Below, in pieces: positions 15,600 to 25,151 of a stretch of 48,198 nt of DNA. This DNA comes from DATKGW01 sp035510605 (GTDB taxonomy: Bacteria > Patescibacteriota > Saccharimonadia > Saccharimonadales > CAIOMD01): positions 1 through 48,198 of the forward strand of contig DATKGW010000024.1 in assembly GCA_035510605.1 (NCBI GenBank). The letters are read 5' to 3'. The stretch's first letter is position 1. Every line of letters begins with the position of its first letter. A program made the translations under genes and the position numbers. The notes under the pieces are model-generated. The model worked only from the letters and a program-made list of their open reading frames with translations, was not told where the DNA came from and did no database searches.

Positions 15600-17129
15600 T
15601 TACTCCCTATATAATGAATGGTTTTTAATCCAGCCATGAGCGCCGCGGACAATACTACCATTATCCTCGCTTTTAATTTGATCGGCAACTGATGAAAAAA
15701 GCGGCAAGCTAAAACCGAAAGTCGAGCCCTTACCCTCTTTACTGTCAACCCATATAGTACCACCGTTAGCGATAATTATTGCGCGACTCAAGTAAAGCCC
15801 CAGGCCAGTACCGCCCGTACTGTTCTTGTTTTGATGGGCCCGGTAAAATTTATCAAAAACGTGTCCCAATAAGGATTCGGGAATACCAACACCTTTATCT
15901 GTAACAGTGGTCTCCACCATTCCATCTTTTTCGTAGGCGCGAATCAAAATATCTTCGTCGGTGTGGGTATATTTAATAGCATTATCTATAAGATTTGATA
16001 AAACTTCATAAATACTGACTTTATCGACAGCTACAGCCGGTAAATTTTCGGCAATATCATAAACCAGTTTTTTGTTATGCACACGGGCTCTAAGTTCCAT
16101 ATCTTTGCAAGACGGAATTAAAATATCTTGCCACTTTTCTTCTTTTAGGTGCAATAACAAGGCATTCTCTTCAACTCTTGAGACGTTCAAAATATTAGAC
16201 ACAAAAGACGTAAGCTGCTGAGCGCTGGCGCTCATATTATACATAAAGGCCAGTTGTTCATTGTTCAATTCTTGTTCAATTTCATCTTCAAATACCTCAA
16301 TGTAACCTCTCATAATTGTTAGCGGGGTGCGCAGCTCGTGCACGGCCAAAGCCACAAACGTCAAATCGTGGTCATCACGCTCGTAGATGTTGGTTCGATC
16401 GTATAAAACCAGAATAGTCTCCAGTCCATTGGGGTCGTTATTACTATAGTGGGCCGCTAAATCGAATTGTTTGCGCGTATTATTTGGCAGATTGAGCCGG
16501 ACTCTTTCCCATATTTCATTTTTTAAGGCAACATTTTTAACACAATCATCTAACCATGACTCTAGTGTCAAGCTGCTGACAAAAGATAAATTCATAGCAT
16601 CGTAAAAAGCTTGGTTTATGACTTCGCTGGCGGGCAGACCAATATAATTTAAGGCTGATTCATTGGCAAAACTTATCTGACGGTCTTTATTTAAAACAAT
16701 TACTGGCAGAGGAATTGAATTAGCTAAAAAACGGTAAAAAGGTAGTTCCGAGTTGTCATGTTTGGATAAGTTATCGCTGGTACTGGCAAGTTCATAAATA
16801 CTTTTGGCAAGTTCGCTCAAAAATTCTTTGCTGGCACCCAACAATTTGGCATCTGGTGCTTCGATTTGATTTTCTTCACGCGTGACTAATAAAATAGCTT
16901 TAGCTAAAAAATCTGTTGCTTGCAGTGCATAATCGGCGATGATACTGCCAAACAGAATAGCAATTAGTAGAGTAATAATTGCGGTTACTAAAACTGAATA
17001 TAATATACTGGCTGGTAGAAAATCGGTGGCTAAAACCCACAAGCCAATACTGCTCATGCCACTTAAGAAAGCCAGTAGTGTAACTCGTAGCCAGATGCTT
17101 TCTTTTATGGGGGCTAAAAATGGTAACAT
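15600..17129 (-). CDS. Membrane sensor histidine kinase with PAS domain
   Basis: A 509-aa protein. Two closely spaced membrane helices (about 15-36 and 43-66) leave almost no extracellular loop. A PAS domain follows (about 130-245; NSIPLPVIVLNKDRQISFAN). HisKA carries H264 in LAVHELRTPLTIMRG, and the HATPase has the N box (LSNLIDNAIKY), G1 (DKGVGIPES), F box (FDKFYR) and G2 (GTGLGLYLSRAI). With no external domain it probably senses the membrane or an intracellular PAS ligand. It lies between the DUF3048 gene (9-bp gap) and the single-domain regulator (3-bp gap). Confidence 0.93.
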   Translation of the reverse strand: MLPFLAPIKESIWLRVTLLAFLSGMSSIGLWVLATDFLPASILYSVLVTAIITLLIAILFGSIIADYALQATDFLAKAILLVTREENQIEAPDAKLLGASKEFLSELAKSIYELASTSDNLSKHDNSELPFYRFLANSIPLPVIVLNKDRQISFANESALNYIGLPASEVINQAFYDAMNLSFVSSLTLESWLDDCVKNVALKNEIWERVRLNLPNNTRKQFDLAAHYSNNDPNGLETILVLYDRTNIYERDDHDLTFVALAVHELRTPLTIMRGYIEVFEDEIEQELNNEQLAFMYNMSASAQQLTSFVSNILNVSRVEENALLLHLKEEKWQDILIPSCKDMELRARVHNKKLVYDIAENLPAVAVDKVSIYEVLSNLIDNAIKYTHTDEDILIRAYEKDGMVETTVTDKGVGIPESLLGHVFDKFYRAHQNKNSTGGTGLGLYLSRAIIIANGGTIWVDSKEGKGSTFGFSLPLFSSVADQIKSEDNGSIVRGAHGWIKNHSLYRE

Positions 17130-17138
17130 GCGTTTAGT

Positions 17139-18467
17139 TTATGGCGTGTAACTGACGTAGCTAGCTGAACCGACTATTGATATCCAAGTTTGGCCGGCAT
17201 TTAATTTCATGGTCAGGCCATTTTTATCCGTAAAAACAAATTGGCTCTGGCGGCTGGACTTTGCCCATGTGCCTACTGATACGATACCATCCTGGAAAAC
17301 ATACATTTTACCCGAACCGGTGTCTTGGTAGGTGGTATGATCGCCGTCAGATGCCAACCCCTGATTCATAACTAGGGCAATAACCACCTTTGGAGAAATT
17401 TGGGCGCCGGTTTGGGCATCAACATGCGCTACCCCGCCCTCCGAGCGTTTGTAGGTATTGGTTGCGGTGTTATATTGAAAATGAGGGCTGTAAAAAGAAC
17501 TGGAAATTGAAAAATCGATAGATGAAGCAGTTGGTGTTTGAGGTACATCCTTTTTGCGGGTAAACGGAGTGAATTTGCTGCTAGTGTAACCTTTTGACTG
17601 GTTAAGAGCATCCAGTTTGGCAAAACTGCTGTAGACGTTATGCGGAGCAGCTCGTTCGGTTATTCGCCAGTAAGCCTGGCTGTTATAAAATTCGTCTAAA
17701 TCTCTTACACCCAGGTTTTTTATATCATTGAGGGCATCTGGGCTACCACCGACATGGCCCAGGCCGGCATCAAATGGTAGGGCAAAGTCGATGTAATATG
17801 GCCTGGCGCTACGAATCGGGCCGATATACTGGGGCTGGGATTCTTGGAAAAGGGCTAAAAAGCGAGTAATACCGCCCTCGGCAATAGCTTCAAAAACTAT
17901 CCCGGCATCGGTAAGGCCACTTTGCGGGCGGGCATCACCGCTATTTTCTATCATTAAGCCGGTAACTGGCCGGTTAGCTAAGCTAGCATCAGAAAGCTCA
18001 ACACCGGTTAAGGGAGAGGTTGGTTTGGCTTTAGGCGTTGCTTTGTTGGCTGTAACAACTGGAGTTGTGTTGGTGCTGGATTTATTGTCAGGCTTCAATA
18101 CGAACCAATAAACAAGACCTCCGCCGATTAATAATGCCGCAACAATACCGGCAATAATCAGTAATTGTTTTTTTGATAGGCGTTTAAAAAAATTAGGCTT
18201 TTGGGCTGAATCGGTAACTGGTTTTTCTATATCTGCTAACGGATTAGCAGCCGATTTATCTGCTTCTGCTAAGGTTTCGACATTAGAGCCGTCTGCCTCC
18301 GTCACTGGATTGGACACAGAGTCATCTGCTAGGTTGATTGTTTCAATTTGATCTTCTGCGGCTGGTTGTTTCAGGGGTTCATCGGGGCTGTCGTTATTAA
18401 TTTGGTCAAGCTTTGGCGGTTCACTATTTGTGAATGGACGCTTCGGCGGAAATTTTATATCATCCAT
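17139..18467 (-). CDS. DUF3048 (YerB-like) membrane-anchored extracellular protein
   Basis: A 442-aa protein. About 100 acidic, disordered cytoplasmic residues come first, then a membrane helix (about 101-123) and a Thr/Pro linker. The DUF3048 domain starts at about 155: NRPVTGLMIENSGDARPQSG, GIVFEAIAEGGITRFLALFQ, GPIRSARPYYIDFA and GHVGGSPDAL are the family's conserved blocks. The C-terminal half has the second conserved part (VSVGTWAKSSRQSQFVFTD). YerB-type proteins are lipoproteins in firmicutes; here a single helix replaces the lipobox. It is first in an operon with a histidine kinase and a regulator, suggesting it could feed a cell-surface signal to the kinase (inference). Confidence 0.9.
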   Translation of the reverse strand: MDDIKFPPKRPFTNSEPPKLDQINNDSPDEPLKQPAAEDQIETINLADDSVSNPVTEADGSNVETLAEADKSAANPLADIEKPVTDSAQKPNFFKRLSKKQLLIIAGIVAALLIGGGLVYWFVLKPDNKSSTNTTPVVTANKATPKAKPTSPLTGVELSDASLANRPVTGLMIENSGDARPQSGLTDAGIVFEAIAEGGITRFLALFQESQPQYIGPIRSARPYYIDFALPFDAGLGHVGGSPDALNDIKNLGVRDLDEFYNSQAYWRITERAAPHNVYSSFAKLDALNQSKGYTSSKFTPFTRKKDVPQTPTASSIDFSISSSFYSPHFQYNTATNTYKRSEGGVAHVDAQTGAQISPKVVIALVMNQGLASDGDHTTYQDTGSGKMYVFQDGIVSVGTWAKSSRQSQFVFTDKNGLTMKLNAGQTWISIVGSASYVSYTP

Positions 18468-18535
18468 TATTATTTTCTCTTTTGCACCTTATATAAAGCT
18501 AATGTTTGTATTGTAACACGAAGCGGATATGCTTT

Positions 18536-19966
18536 TTAAGAGAGAAATTCAATTGCCTTCTGTATGCGGATCAGAGTTTGGTCTTTGCCAAGTACGTTTA
18601 ATGATTCGGCCAGTCCTGGGCTTGAGGTTGCCCATGTGGTTGCAACCCGGATAAGGCTAAACAATATGCTCGGTTTCTGGCTGGTTTCGGTAAGTAAATC
18701 ATTTAACAACTTTGTGAGATTTTCTGGATTAAAATCAGATGTACTTAATTTTGTATAGGTTTTTTGTAAAAGACTTACCAGCTCCTCTTGTTTGAGATTA
18801 CTCAATTGGCTGTTGTTGCTGATTAATTTTAAATCGGGTTTTGGTTCAATAAAAAAGGGCTTGGTTAGTTCCGGTAATTCCGCCAGATACTTAAGCCGGT
18901 CTTTGACCAGGCCAAGCACCTGTTTTTTATAATCATCGTCAAATGTTTTACTATCGGTCGGCCAAAAATCCTGGGTTCGATTATATAAATCAACTATTGG
19001 CAGGCGGCGAATCCAATAGCCGTTCATCCACAATAAGCGTTGTTCGTCGAAACGGGCACCAGCTTTTTGAACAGACCCAAGTTTAAATTTAGACATTAAT
19101 TCTTCAACGGTAAAAATTTCTTGTTCGGTCCCGTCATTCCAGCCGAGCGTCGCCAAAAAATTCATCATAGTCTCTGGCAAATAACCTTCTCTGGCATAGT
19201 CTAATATATCTTTGGCGCCGTCACGCTTACTGAGTTTTTTATGGCCGTCAGCCGCCATAACATATGGCAGAGTTGCCAAAATTGGTGGAGTTAATCCTAA
19301 AGCTTCATATAAATTGAGGTATTTAGGTACTGATGACAGAAATTCTTGGCTACGAATAACGTGAGTAATCTTCATCAGGGTATCATCAACAATATGGCAA
19401 AAATTGTAGGTCGGGTAGCCATCGGATTTCATTAAAATAATATCGTCAATTACCTCTGGGCCGCTATGTAAATCACCCATGACCGCATCGTGCCAGGTGT
19501 AATTTTTTGGCTCAGACTTAAAACGTAGCGGCTTGGATCCGTCCCAAGCCGGTGAGCTGTCCGGACGGTGTTCACGGAACAAAAATGGCCGCTTTTCGGC
19601 TTTTGCCTGCTGCCGGAAATTATCTAATTCTTCGGTAGTATATGGATCGACATAGGCGCGGCCATTATCTAATAATTTTTTAGCCCACTCGCGGTAAATA
19701 CCCAACCTCTCCGATTGGCGATAGGGTGCATACGGCCCCCCTATATCAACGCCTTCGTCCCATTTGATGCCTACCCAACCGAGGCTGTCTATTATATGTT
19801 GCTCTGCCCCACTAACCTCGCGGGCTTTATCGGTATCTTCTATTCTTAAAATAAATTGGCCATTTGATTGCTTGGTGACCAGCCATGCAAAAAGCGCTGT
19901 TCTAACGCCGCCAACATGCAAAAAGCCGGTGGGACTGGGCGCAAAACGTGTTCTTACATTACTCAT
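18536..19966 (-). CDS. gltX: Glutamyl-tRNA synthetase
   Basis: A 476-aa class I synthetase. The HIGH-like signature is FAPSPTGFLHVGG (8-20, HVGG 17-20) and the KMSKS-like loop is KKLSKRDG (243-250). The segment QFILRIEDTDKAREVSGAEQ is typical of GluRS. The anticodon-binding C-terminal domain begins near 330. Length and motif order are normal. The start is at 19966 because TATACT lies 8 nt upstream. Whether it also charges tRNA-Gln cannot be told from the window; gatCAB genes are not here. Confidence 0.97.
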   Translation of the reverse strand: MSNVRTRFAPSPTGFLHVGGVRTALFAWLVTKQSNGQFILRIEDTDKAREVSGAEQHIIDSLGWVGIKWDEGVDIGGPYAPYRQSERLGIYREWAKKLLDNGRAYVDPYTTEELDNFRQQAKAEKRPFLFREHRPDSSPAWDGSKPLRFKSEPKNYTWHDAVMGDLHSGPEVIDDIILMKSDGYPTYNFCHIVDDTLMKITHVIRSQEFLSSVPKYLNLYEALGLTPPILATLPYVMAADGHKKLSKRDGAKDILDYAREGYLPETMMNFLATLGWNDGTEQEIFTVEELMSKFKLGSVQKAGARFDEQRLLWMNGYWIRRLPIVDLYNRTQDFWPTDSKTFDDDYKKQVLGLVKDRLKYLAELPELTKPFFIEPKPDLKLISNNSQLSNLKQEELVSLLQKTYTKLSTSDFNPENLTKLLNDLLTETSQKPSILFSLIRVATTWATSSPGLAESLNVLGKDQTLIRIQKAIEFLS

Positions 19967-19974
19967 TACTCACC

Positions 19975-19980
19975 AGTATA
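19975..19980 (-). promoter_or_regulatory. -10 box of leaderless gltX
   Basis: On the minus strand TATACT is followed by 8 nt and the ATG at 19966. Confidence 0.5.
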
Positions 19981-20060
19981 ATTCAACTTCTTAATTTTGA
20001 GAAAACTAACCTAAAATACCATCATTCGACACTCGCCATTCTTCATTCGGTGCTAATCTG

Positions 20061-21227
20061 CTATATATTACCGGCAATCGATAATATTTGATCGGTAGAT
20101 AAAGAACCTTGCCCGGTAACGTTATACCAAACTCCGTTATCTACCCAGGTTGCCTCGCCATCATTATAGACGTATATAGTTAAGCCCTTATCTTGATAGG
20201 TCTGATAATGCAGTTTTGAATCGACTAAAAAATTAGTCAGCAGTGATTCGCTACTCCACTGAGTAGGTTTTTGATTAATTGTAAACTGGCGGTTATCGGA
20301 GTTAGATTTATAATTTAAGGATATATTGCCTTTGGAGTAGATTATCGGACCCTTAAATGAAAAACCGGCTGGAATGGTATCGGGTAAATGACCGTTGAAT
20401 CCAGCTTGACTGGCAGCTACTCGCATGGCAATAGTCGGTATTTTTTGATAAGCCAAAAATCCACCCAAGATTATTACTGCCAAAATAGCTGTACTGATAG
20501 CTAGTATTTTAGGTCTGATATGCATTTTCTTGGCGACTCGTTTGTGCAATTTCTCTTTCGATAATTTAGGAGCATTATGATTTGCCGATATGGCAATAGC
20601 GTGATTAAACACTTGAGGTTTTGGCTTGGATTTTGCAAAGACTCGATTTAAAAGTGGAGCTGACTCAGGTGCTGTAAAAATCTTTTTTGGTGGTTTGGCA
20701 ACGATTAAGTCGGCTGTCAGTTTTGGTTTGCTTGAATCAACCGTACCGAATCTGGTGACAGACATATTATGAGTGGTCTGTCTGGCTCTAGTTAAACGTT
20801 CGGCAGGTACCTTAAAAAAACCTTTGTTATCAAAATCTGTTTGGGCGGCACTCATCTTTTCTGGTTTGGATGAATGTCTTGTTAAGGGGTCTAGGTATGA
20901 TGGTTTTTTAACAATGCTCCTAAATAAAGTTTGCGTTTTTTCGGCTCTATTAAATGTCCGGTGTAAGGGTAATAATGATTGGCTGGGCTTAGCGGCTTGT
21001 GAAGCCATCGGGATTTTATACGGTGGAACGGGATGTGGATTGAAATTGGTCTGTTGTCTAGGATGACGATGAATACCATCCATAACTATGGCAGATTCTG
21101 CGGAAGGTATTAATTTTGCGTTAGTTTTTGAAACAATAGATTGCGGTTTTTGCTCTAACAGCTTACCGGTCGTGACATCATATTTTCGGCCGTTTATCTC
21201 AATAACAGTTTTCAACTTTTTTACCAC
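20061..21227 (-). CDS. Single-pass membrane protein with extracellular DUF4367-like domain
   Basis: A 388-aa protein starting with GTG (VKKLKTVIEINGRKYDVTTG). Residues 1-235 are a basic, Pro/Ser/His/Lys-rich, mostly disordered cytoplasmic region, then one helix (about 241-260). The extracellular part ends with DGEATWVDNGVWYNVTGQGS and LSTDQILSIAGNI, which matches the end of DUF4367-type domains (a Trp-Tyr strand, then a L-S-x-D/E-x-L-x-x-I-A helix). The gene is divergent from the PEGA gene at 21361. The long basic tail could bind DNA or acidic partners; function unknown. Confidence 0.72.
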   Translation of the reverse strand: MVKKLKTVIEINGRKYDVTTGKLLEQKPQSIVSKTNAKLIPSAESAIVMDGIHRHPRQQTNFNPHPVPPYKIPMASQAAKPSQSLLPLHRTFNRAEKTQTLFRSIVKKPSYLDPLTRHSSKPEKMSAAQTDFDNKGFFKVPAERLTRARQTTHNMSVTRFGTVDSSKPKLTADLIVAKPPKKIFTAPESAPLLNRVFAKSKPKPQVFNHAIAISANHNAPKLSKEKLHKRVAKKMHIRPKILAISTAILAVIILGGFLAYQKIPTIAMRVAASQAGFNGHLPDTIPAGFSFKGPIIYSKGNISLNYKSNSDNRQFTINQKPTQWSSESLLTNFLVDSKLHYQTYQDKGLTIYVYNDGEATWVDNGVWYNVTGQGSLSTDQILSIAGNI

Positions 21228-21360
21228 TTTTACAGGTACTTTCTTTTATTTTCTTAAGCTTTATACTACGCTTTCGGCTATTCATCCTGCAAGTATTTTA
21301 TAGTGACGAATGGCGCTAGTAGATAATTATTGCTTGCTGTGCCAAAATAAAACTACTGCT

Positions 21361-22842
21361 ATGGAATTTCCCGAACCAAAAGACAAACGAGCTCGAACAA
21401 TCCGCTTATTCATAGGTTATTTTTTAATCGGTGTGCTAATAGCCCTAGCGACATTAGTAATAGTTTATTCAGTTCAAGGGTACAGCTATGATTCTGATAA
21501 AGGTATCGAACAGAGTGGCTTGGTTTTTATTGATGCCAAACCTGTTTCGGCTGACATATATATTGATGGCCAGCAAAAGACTAAAACTGATGCCAAGATA
21601 TCGCTTAACGAAGGCCGGCACCAGATCACTCTTAAACACGACAAATACCGCGACTGGAGTAAATCATTTAATCTCGAGGGAGGGTCGGTTTTATATTTTG
21701 CATATCCGGAGCTTTACCCCGTCAACATAACGGTTGGTGTTACTCAATCATTTGCTACACCACCGGTTTGGTTAAGCCAAAGCCTGGATCGTCACTGGTT
21801 GGTTATGCAGCAAATGGCCAGCTCACCCGTGCTGACAATATTTGATTTACAGAATCCAACCAATGACCCGACATTATCAGCCATACCAGCCGAGCAGCTG
21901 ATCAATCAAAACGGCCAGTTCGGTACGATTACTCCTGTAGAATGGGCTGATGATAATATTCACTTACTTTTAAAACAGCAATTGCCCAACGGAACGATAA
22001 CCTATCTGGTTTATGATCGAACCAACCCTGATCAGACAATCAATATTTCATCGAAAGTCAGCATGGCCGATAATCCGAGTGTCAGCCTAAGTAATAAAAA
22101 ATATGATAAATATTATGTTTTCGATGCTGCGTCAGGCGAACTAAGAACTGCTGATATAAAAAATGGCTTGAATGACACACCAATATTAACCGGTGTGGTG
22201 TCATTTAAATCTTACGCCGATAATTTAATAGTTTACACAACCTACATAGGGGCCAAAGTTAACGAGGCAAACGTACTTGTACTTAGTAACAAAACGGATA
22301 AATATTTGCTTCAGAGCCTGCCACGTGATCCAAATAACCAGTATCTGTTAGATGTTGCTCAGTACAGTAATGATTGGTATTACGTTGCAGCATCAAAAAG
22401 TGATAAAAAGGTTCTCATTTATCGCAACCCATTAAGCCGGGCTAAGGCTGGTAATGTAAAAGCCATCGTACCTCAGATGAACTTGATTCTAAACAACCCC
22501 CAGTATGTTTCATTTTCTGATAACGCCCGATTTATAGGCATGCAGTCCGGCCAACAATTTGTAGTTTATGATGGTGAACAAAGCACCGTTTTTAAATATA
22601 TTAGCCCTCTACCCATTGCTCCGACCCAAGCGGCTAAATGGATGGATGGTCACCGCTACTCTGTTGTTACAGACGGCAAAGAACAAATTTTTGAATTTGA
22701 TGGTACTAACCAGCAGACTTTGACTACCAGTTTGGCTGGATATACGGCTTATTTTGATAGAGATTATCGCTATGTCTTTACACTTATTCCACAAGCAGAT
22801 GGCAAGGTTGGTTTTGAAAACGGCCAACTTATCCTAAATTAA
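21361..22842 (+). CDS. PEGA-domain membrane-anchored surface protein
   Basis: A 493-aa protein: short cytoplasmic N-terminus, one helix (about 15-37), then a PEGA domain (about 48-105; GLVFIDAKPVSADIYIDGQQ, LNEGRHQITLKHDKYRDWSK). The remaining ~390 residues have repeated W-x-D/S-x-D-x-H/Y-x-L blocks (SLDRHWLVMQQM, EWADDNIHLLLKQQ, KYDKYYVFDAASGEL) resembling an irregular beta-propeller. The frame is open from an ATG at 21310, but I prefer 21361 because the upstream 17 residues do not fit the usual start. Probably a cell-wall or glycan-facing structural protein. It converges with the sortase gene. Confidence 0.75.
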   Translation: MEFPEPKDKRARTIRLFIGYFLIGVLIALATLVIVYSVQGYSYDSDKGIEQSGLVFIDAKPVSADIYIDGQQKTKTDAKISLNEGRHQITLKHDKYRDWSKSFNLEGGSVLYFAYPELYPVNITVGVTQSFATPPVWLSQSLDRHWLVMQQMASSPVLTIFDLQNPTNDPTLSAIPAEQLINQNGQFGTITPVEWADDNIHLLLKQQLPNGTITYLVYDRTNPDQTINISSKVSMADNPSVSLSNKKYDKYYVFDAASGELRTADIKNGLNDTPILTGVVSFKSYADNLIVYTTYIGAKVNEANVLVLSNKTDKYLLQSLPRDPNNQYLLDVAQYSNDWYYVAASKSDKKVLIYRNPLSRAKAGNVKAIVPQMNLILNNPQYVSFSDNARFIGMQSGQQFVVYDGEQSTVFKYISPLPIAPTQAAKWMDGHRYSVVTDGKEQIFEFDGTNQQTLTTSLAGYTAYFDRDYRYVFTLIPQADGKVGFENGQLILN

Positions 22843-22883
22843 ACATCAATCACTTGGCTTACCTTGTTTTTTCAGAACAAGTC

Positions 22884-24110
22884 TTAATCCCAGATCCAGC
22901 TAAACAAACGATGGAATAAACTTTCCGGGTTGCCTGGTACAATTGAGGGCTGCTGGGTCGATTTAGTTGTATTGGCGGCAATATTACCGGTTGGGGCTGG
23001 GCTGATTTGCTCACCGATAATAATCATCCGATTTGACGATAAACCTGGCGGGTCACAGGTTATAAGTGTGGCTGTGGCCGTTTTATCGGCTGGGCCAAGC
23101 ACCGAGACATCGGTTGGTTTAACAACTTTTTTGACATAAACCCTGTAAACATATTGTTGGCCATAGTAATTAAGCATAAAAGTATCATTAATCTGCAGGT
23201 CATGCAGTAGCGAGAAGACATATTTATATTTACCCGGGGTAAAAATATTCTGGGCCGAATGACCTACAATTACCACATTGCCATCTTGCCCTGGTACTGG
23301 CGACAAACCGTAATGTACAACTCCGCGTTCCAAACCGTTTTCTATAGCTTTTTCGTCGATACTGGTAACGTCGTAAATAACGGGAACCTCAACATTTATT
23401 TTAGGAATAATTACCTTTGGCTCGGGGTCAACAGAATTCCCTACTAGCGGGTCGACAATAATGGCCGTATTACTAATGTTACGACTTGGTGTTATGAAGG
23501 GCGCTATGAAGCGTTCGTTGAAAAAGCCGAACATAAAGATAAAAATTACTAAAATACCGAGCATCAACCCAAAAACCAATGATTGAATATGATGTCGCTT
23601 TTTAAGTTTACCCCGAGCGGTAACAGTTTTTAGTAAGTGATCCTTAATAGAGGCTACGGTTGGCAATTTTTCATTATTGGTAGGTTCGGCTGTCTCAATG
23701 TGGCCAAAAACTGGTCGGGCTGGTTGATGTGATGGGTGTGCCTTTGAAGTATGTGTAGTTAGCTGTTGCTTTTTTAAATTAGAAAAATATTTCGAACTGC
23801 GGGCATGGTTGGCATAGAATTCTTGCCAGACTTCGTGTTTTTCTTGGTCAGGTAGATCCTGGTAATATTTGTGCCAGGCTATCTGGATGTCTGCCAAACT
23901 GCGTCCGGAACTCATTAATTGATCAATAAAACGTTGATGTTTGGAGGTCGGGCCGATAGCTTCGATTTCTTGTTCTTCTTCTTTGGCGGCCGGTTCTTCG
24001 CCGTATAAGTTGTCTAACTTTTGCCTAATTAAAGATAAAGCCGGGTCGTTGTTAACTTCTGGCTCTGCTGTTTCGTCTTTTGGTGGTAAGGGTAAATCTT
24101 GAACTGCCAT
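22884..24110 (-). CDS. Sortase with a long cytoplasmic N-terminal region
   Basis: A 408-aa transpeptidase. Catalytic H284 is in VIVGHSAQ, C352 in TLITCDPPG and R361 in SSNRMIII, the H-C-R triad of sortases. The domain begins at about 228 (PKVIIPKINVEVPVIYDV). One helix (about 176-197) places it outside the membrane. The first 170 residues are cytoplasmic, acidic then basic, and include a helical stretch (IDQLMSSGRSLADIQIAWHK); sortases normally have only a short N-terminus. It should cleave LPxTG-like sorting motifs; the only such motif I see in the window is in the 60-aa protein at 40311-40493. Confidence 0.92.
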   Translation of the reverse strand: MAVQDLPLPPKDETAEPEVNNDPALSLIRQKLDNLYGEEPAAKEEEQEIEAIGPTSKHQRFIDQLMSSGRSLADIQIAWHKYYQDLPDQEKHEVWQEFYANHARSSKYFSNLKKQQLTTHTSKAHPSHQPARPVFGHIETAEPTNNEKLPTVASIKDHLLKTVTARGKLKKRHHIQSLVFGLMLGILVIFIFMFGFFNERFIAPFITPSRNISNTAIIVDPLVGNSVDPEPKVIIPKINVEVPVIYDVTSIDEKAIENGLERGVVHYGLSPVPGQDGNVVIVGHSAQNIFTPGKYKYVFSLLHDLQINDTFMLNYYGQQYVYRVYVKKVVKPTDVSVLGPADKTATATLITCDPPGLSSNRMIIIGEQISPAPTGNIAANTTKSTQQPSIVPGNPESLFHRLFSWIWD

Positions 24111-24196
24111 TATTAATTTAAAAGTTTAAGCTCTTTAAATATCACGCTTAATTATAGTACAATTACCTCTGATTTGTCTTATCTGTGATCGCATGT

Positions 24197-24283
24197 GCCG
24201 CGGTGGCGGAATTGGTAGACGCGCGGGACTCAAAATCCCGTGAGAGCAATCTCTTGAGAGTTCGATTCTCTCCCGCGGCACCA
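24197..24283 (+). tRNA. tRNA-Leu (anticodon CAA), CCA encoded
   Basis: The acceptor stem GCCGCGG pairs with CCGCGGC over 7 bp. The anticodon arm CGGGA-CTCAAAA-TCCCG gives CAA, reading UUG. A long class II variable arm (TGAGAGCAATCTCT) precedes a T arm with GTTCGATTC, as expected for leucine. Discriminator A at 24280 and CCA at 24281-24283 are encoded. Confidence 0.96.
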
Positions 24284-24304
24284 ACGAATTCAGATAAAAT
24301 TGGT

Positions 24305-24333
24305 CAAAAAAGGAAATGCCCACCTCGGCGGGT
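24305..24333 (-). terminator. Terminator of the small membrane-protein operon
   Basis: Read on the minus strand: CCCGC-CGAG-GTGGG hairpin (one G-U), then CATTTCCTTTTTT. It lies about 80 bp after the last gene of the operon and faces the end of tRNA-Leu. Confidence 0.5.
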
Positions 24334-24411
24334 GTGCTGGTCTTGATATACGCCAAGGCTGGCATTCCCTGCTGGGCGGGCTTAAAGCGAATCTGGAGTT
24401 CTGGGGTACTT

Positions 24412-24633
24412 CTACTTGTAGTGAGCCAAGTAGAAAAAGACTGCACCATATAGGCCTCCGACCCAGCACAGTATGCCGATTCCCCCTACCAGAATACCGG
24501 TGGGTTGACTGCTGATGTGGTGTTGGGCGAAGATCAGGTAAATCCCGCCGGCCATAGTGGCTGTCAGGATGACGAGAATCGCAGTGCTCCACCAGGGTCT
24601 GGGCTCTATTAAAGCCCTTTGTTTAGTGGTCAT
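24412..24633 (-). CDS. Small two-helix membrane protein, third of three
   Basis: A 73-aa protein (starts MTTKQRALIEPRPWWSTAIL) with two helices at about 15-36 and 45-66 and a short tail. It overlaps the preceding gene by 11 bp. Longer in-frame starts at 24651 or 24690 are possible, but this one fits the overlap pattern. I do not recognise the family; the arrangement resembles small holin-like or membrane-insertion modulator proteins, but that is only by shape. Confidence 0.6.
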   Translation of the reverse strand: MTTKQRALIEPRPWWSTAILVILTATMAGGIYLIFAQHHISSQPTGILVGGIGILCWVGGLYGAVFFYLAHYK

Positions 24634-24874
24634 TGTCACCAGTCCCTTCATCCAGGTCAACGTCGATGTGGTCTGATTGTCTAGCGCCATGATCAGTGTT
24701 GTGGTGGGCTATGACAAAGCAGAACGCAATGACCAGGATTATGATCACTCCGACCGCCAACCAGTGCGCTAGTGGCATGTAATGCGGGCCTGATGTTGCC
24801 CACAGTGTGCCGACAGCTGCAATAGCTAAAAGGCTGATCACGACGTATGCGACGTTTTTAAGCAGTTCTTTCAT
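24623..24874 (-). CDS. Small two-helix membrane protein, second of three
   Basis: An 83-aa protein (starts MKELLKNVAYVVISLLAIAA) with helices at about 8-25 and 37-60 and an acidic tail DHIDVDLDEGTGDNDH. AGGAG lies 8 nt before the ATG, and the ATG overlaps the previous stop as ATGA, indicating coupled translation. The acidic tail faces the cytoplasm if both termini are inside. Unknown family. Confidence 0.65.
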   Translation of the reverse strand: MKELLKNVAYVVISLLAIAAVGTLWATSGPHYMPLAHWLAVGVIIILVIAFCFVIAHHNTDHGARQSDHIDVDLDEGTGDNDH

Positions 24875-25089
24875 ATTAGCTCCTGGGGTTGGTTCTTCTC
24901 GTGTTCGTATGCGATAATCCTGACGGACAAACCGACGAACAACAGGAACAGAAATGGCGCCGAACTGTTCGCGAGCCAGAAGTACCACGGTGTCGGGTAC
25001 ATATGCCTGGTCGTGAAGATCACTACTACTGCGGCCACAAGCATAACCAAGGCTATAATCGTGGCGAAGACAAGAAGCACGTAGCGCAT
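24871..25089 (-). CDS. Small two-helix membrane protein, first of three
   Basis: A 72-aa protein (MRYVLLVFATIIALVMLVAA...) with helices at about 4-26 and 40-60 and a polar tail (EHEKNQPQELI). A strong Shine-Dalgarno (AAGGAG) lies 5 nt before the ATG. It is the first gene of a tight operon of three tiny membrane proteins with a leader and a terminator. Unknown family. Confidence 0.68.
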   Translation of the reverse strand: MRYVLLVFATIIALVMLVAAVVVIFTTRHMYPTPWYFWLANSSAPFLFLLFVGLSVRIIAYEHEKNQPQELI

Positions 25090-25151
25090 CTTAACTCCTT
25101 ATTCGCTGGGAAAGATCGAGACGGAGTTTCGCCGTCTATTTTTGTAGTGCT

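Noticed and set aside
22843..22883. A terminator between the PEGA gene and the sortase gene
   Set aside because: CTTGTT/AACAAG can pair, but the stem is short and AT-rich and no T run follows; too weak to call.
24135..24592. ORFs over tRNA-Leu and the end of the small membrane-protein operon
   Set aside because: They cover a tRNA and a terminator and run in shifted frames against the overlapping membrane-protein genes.
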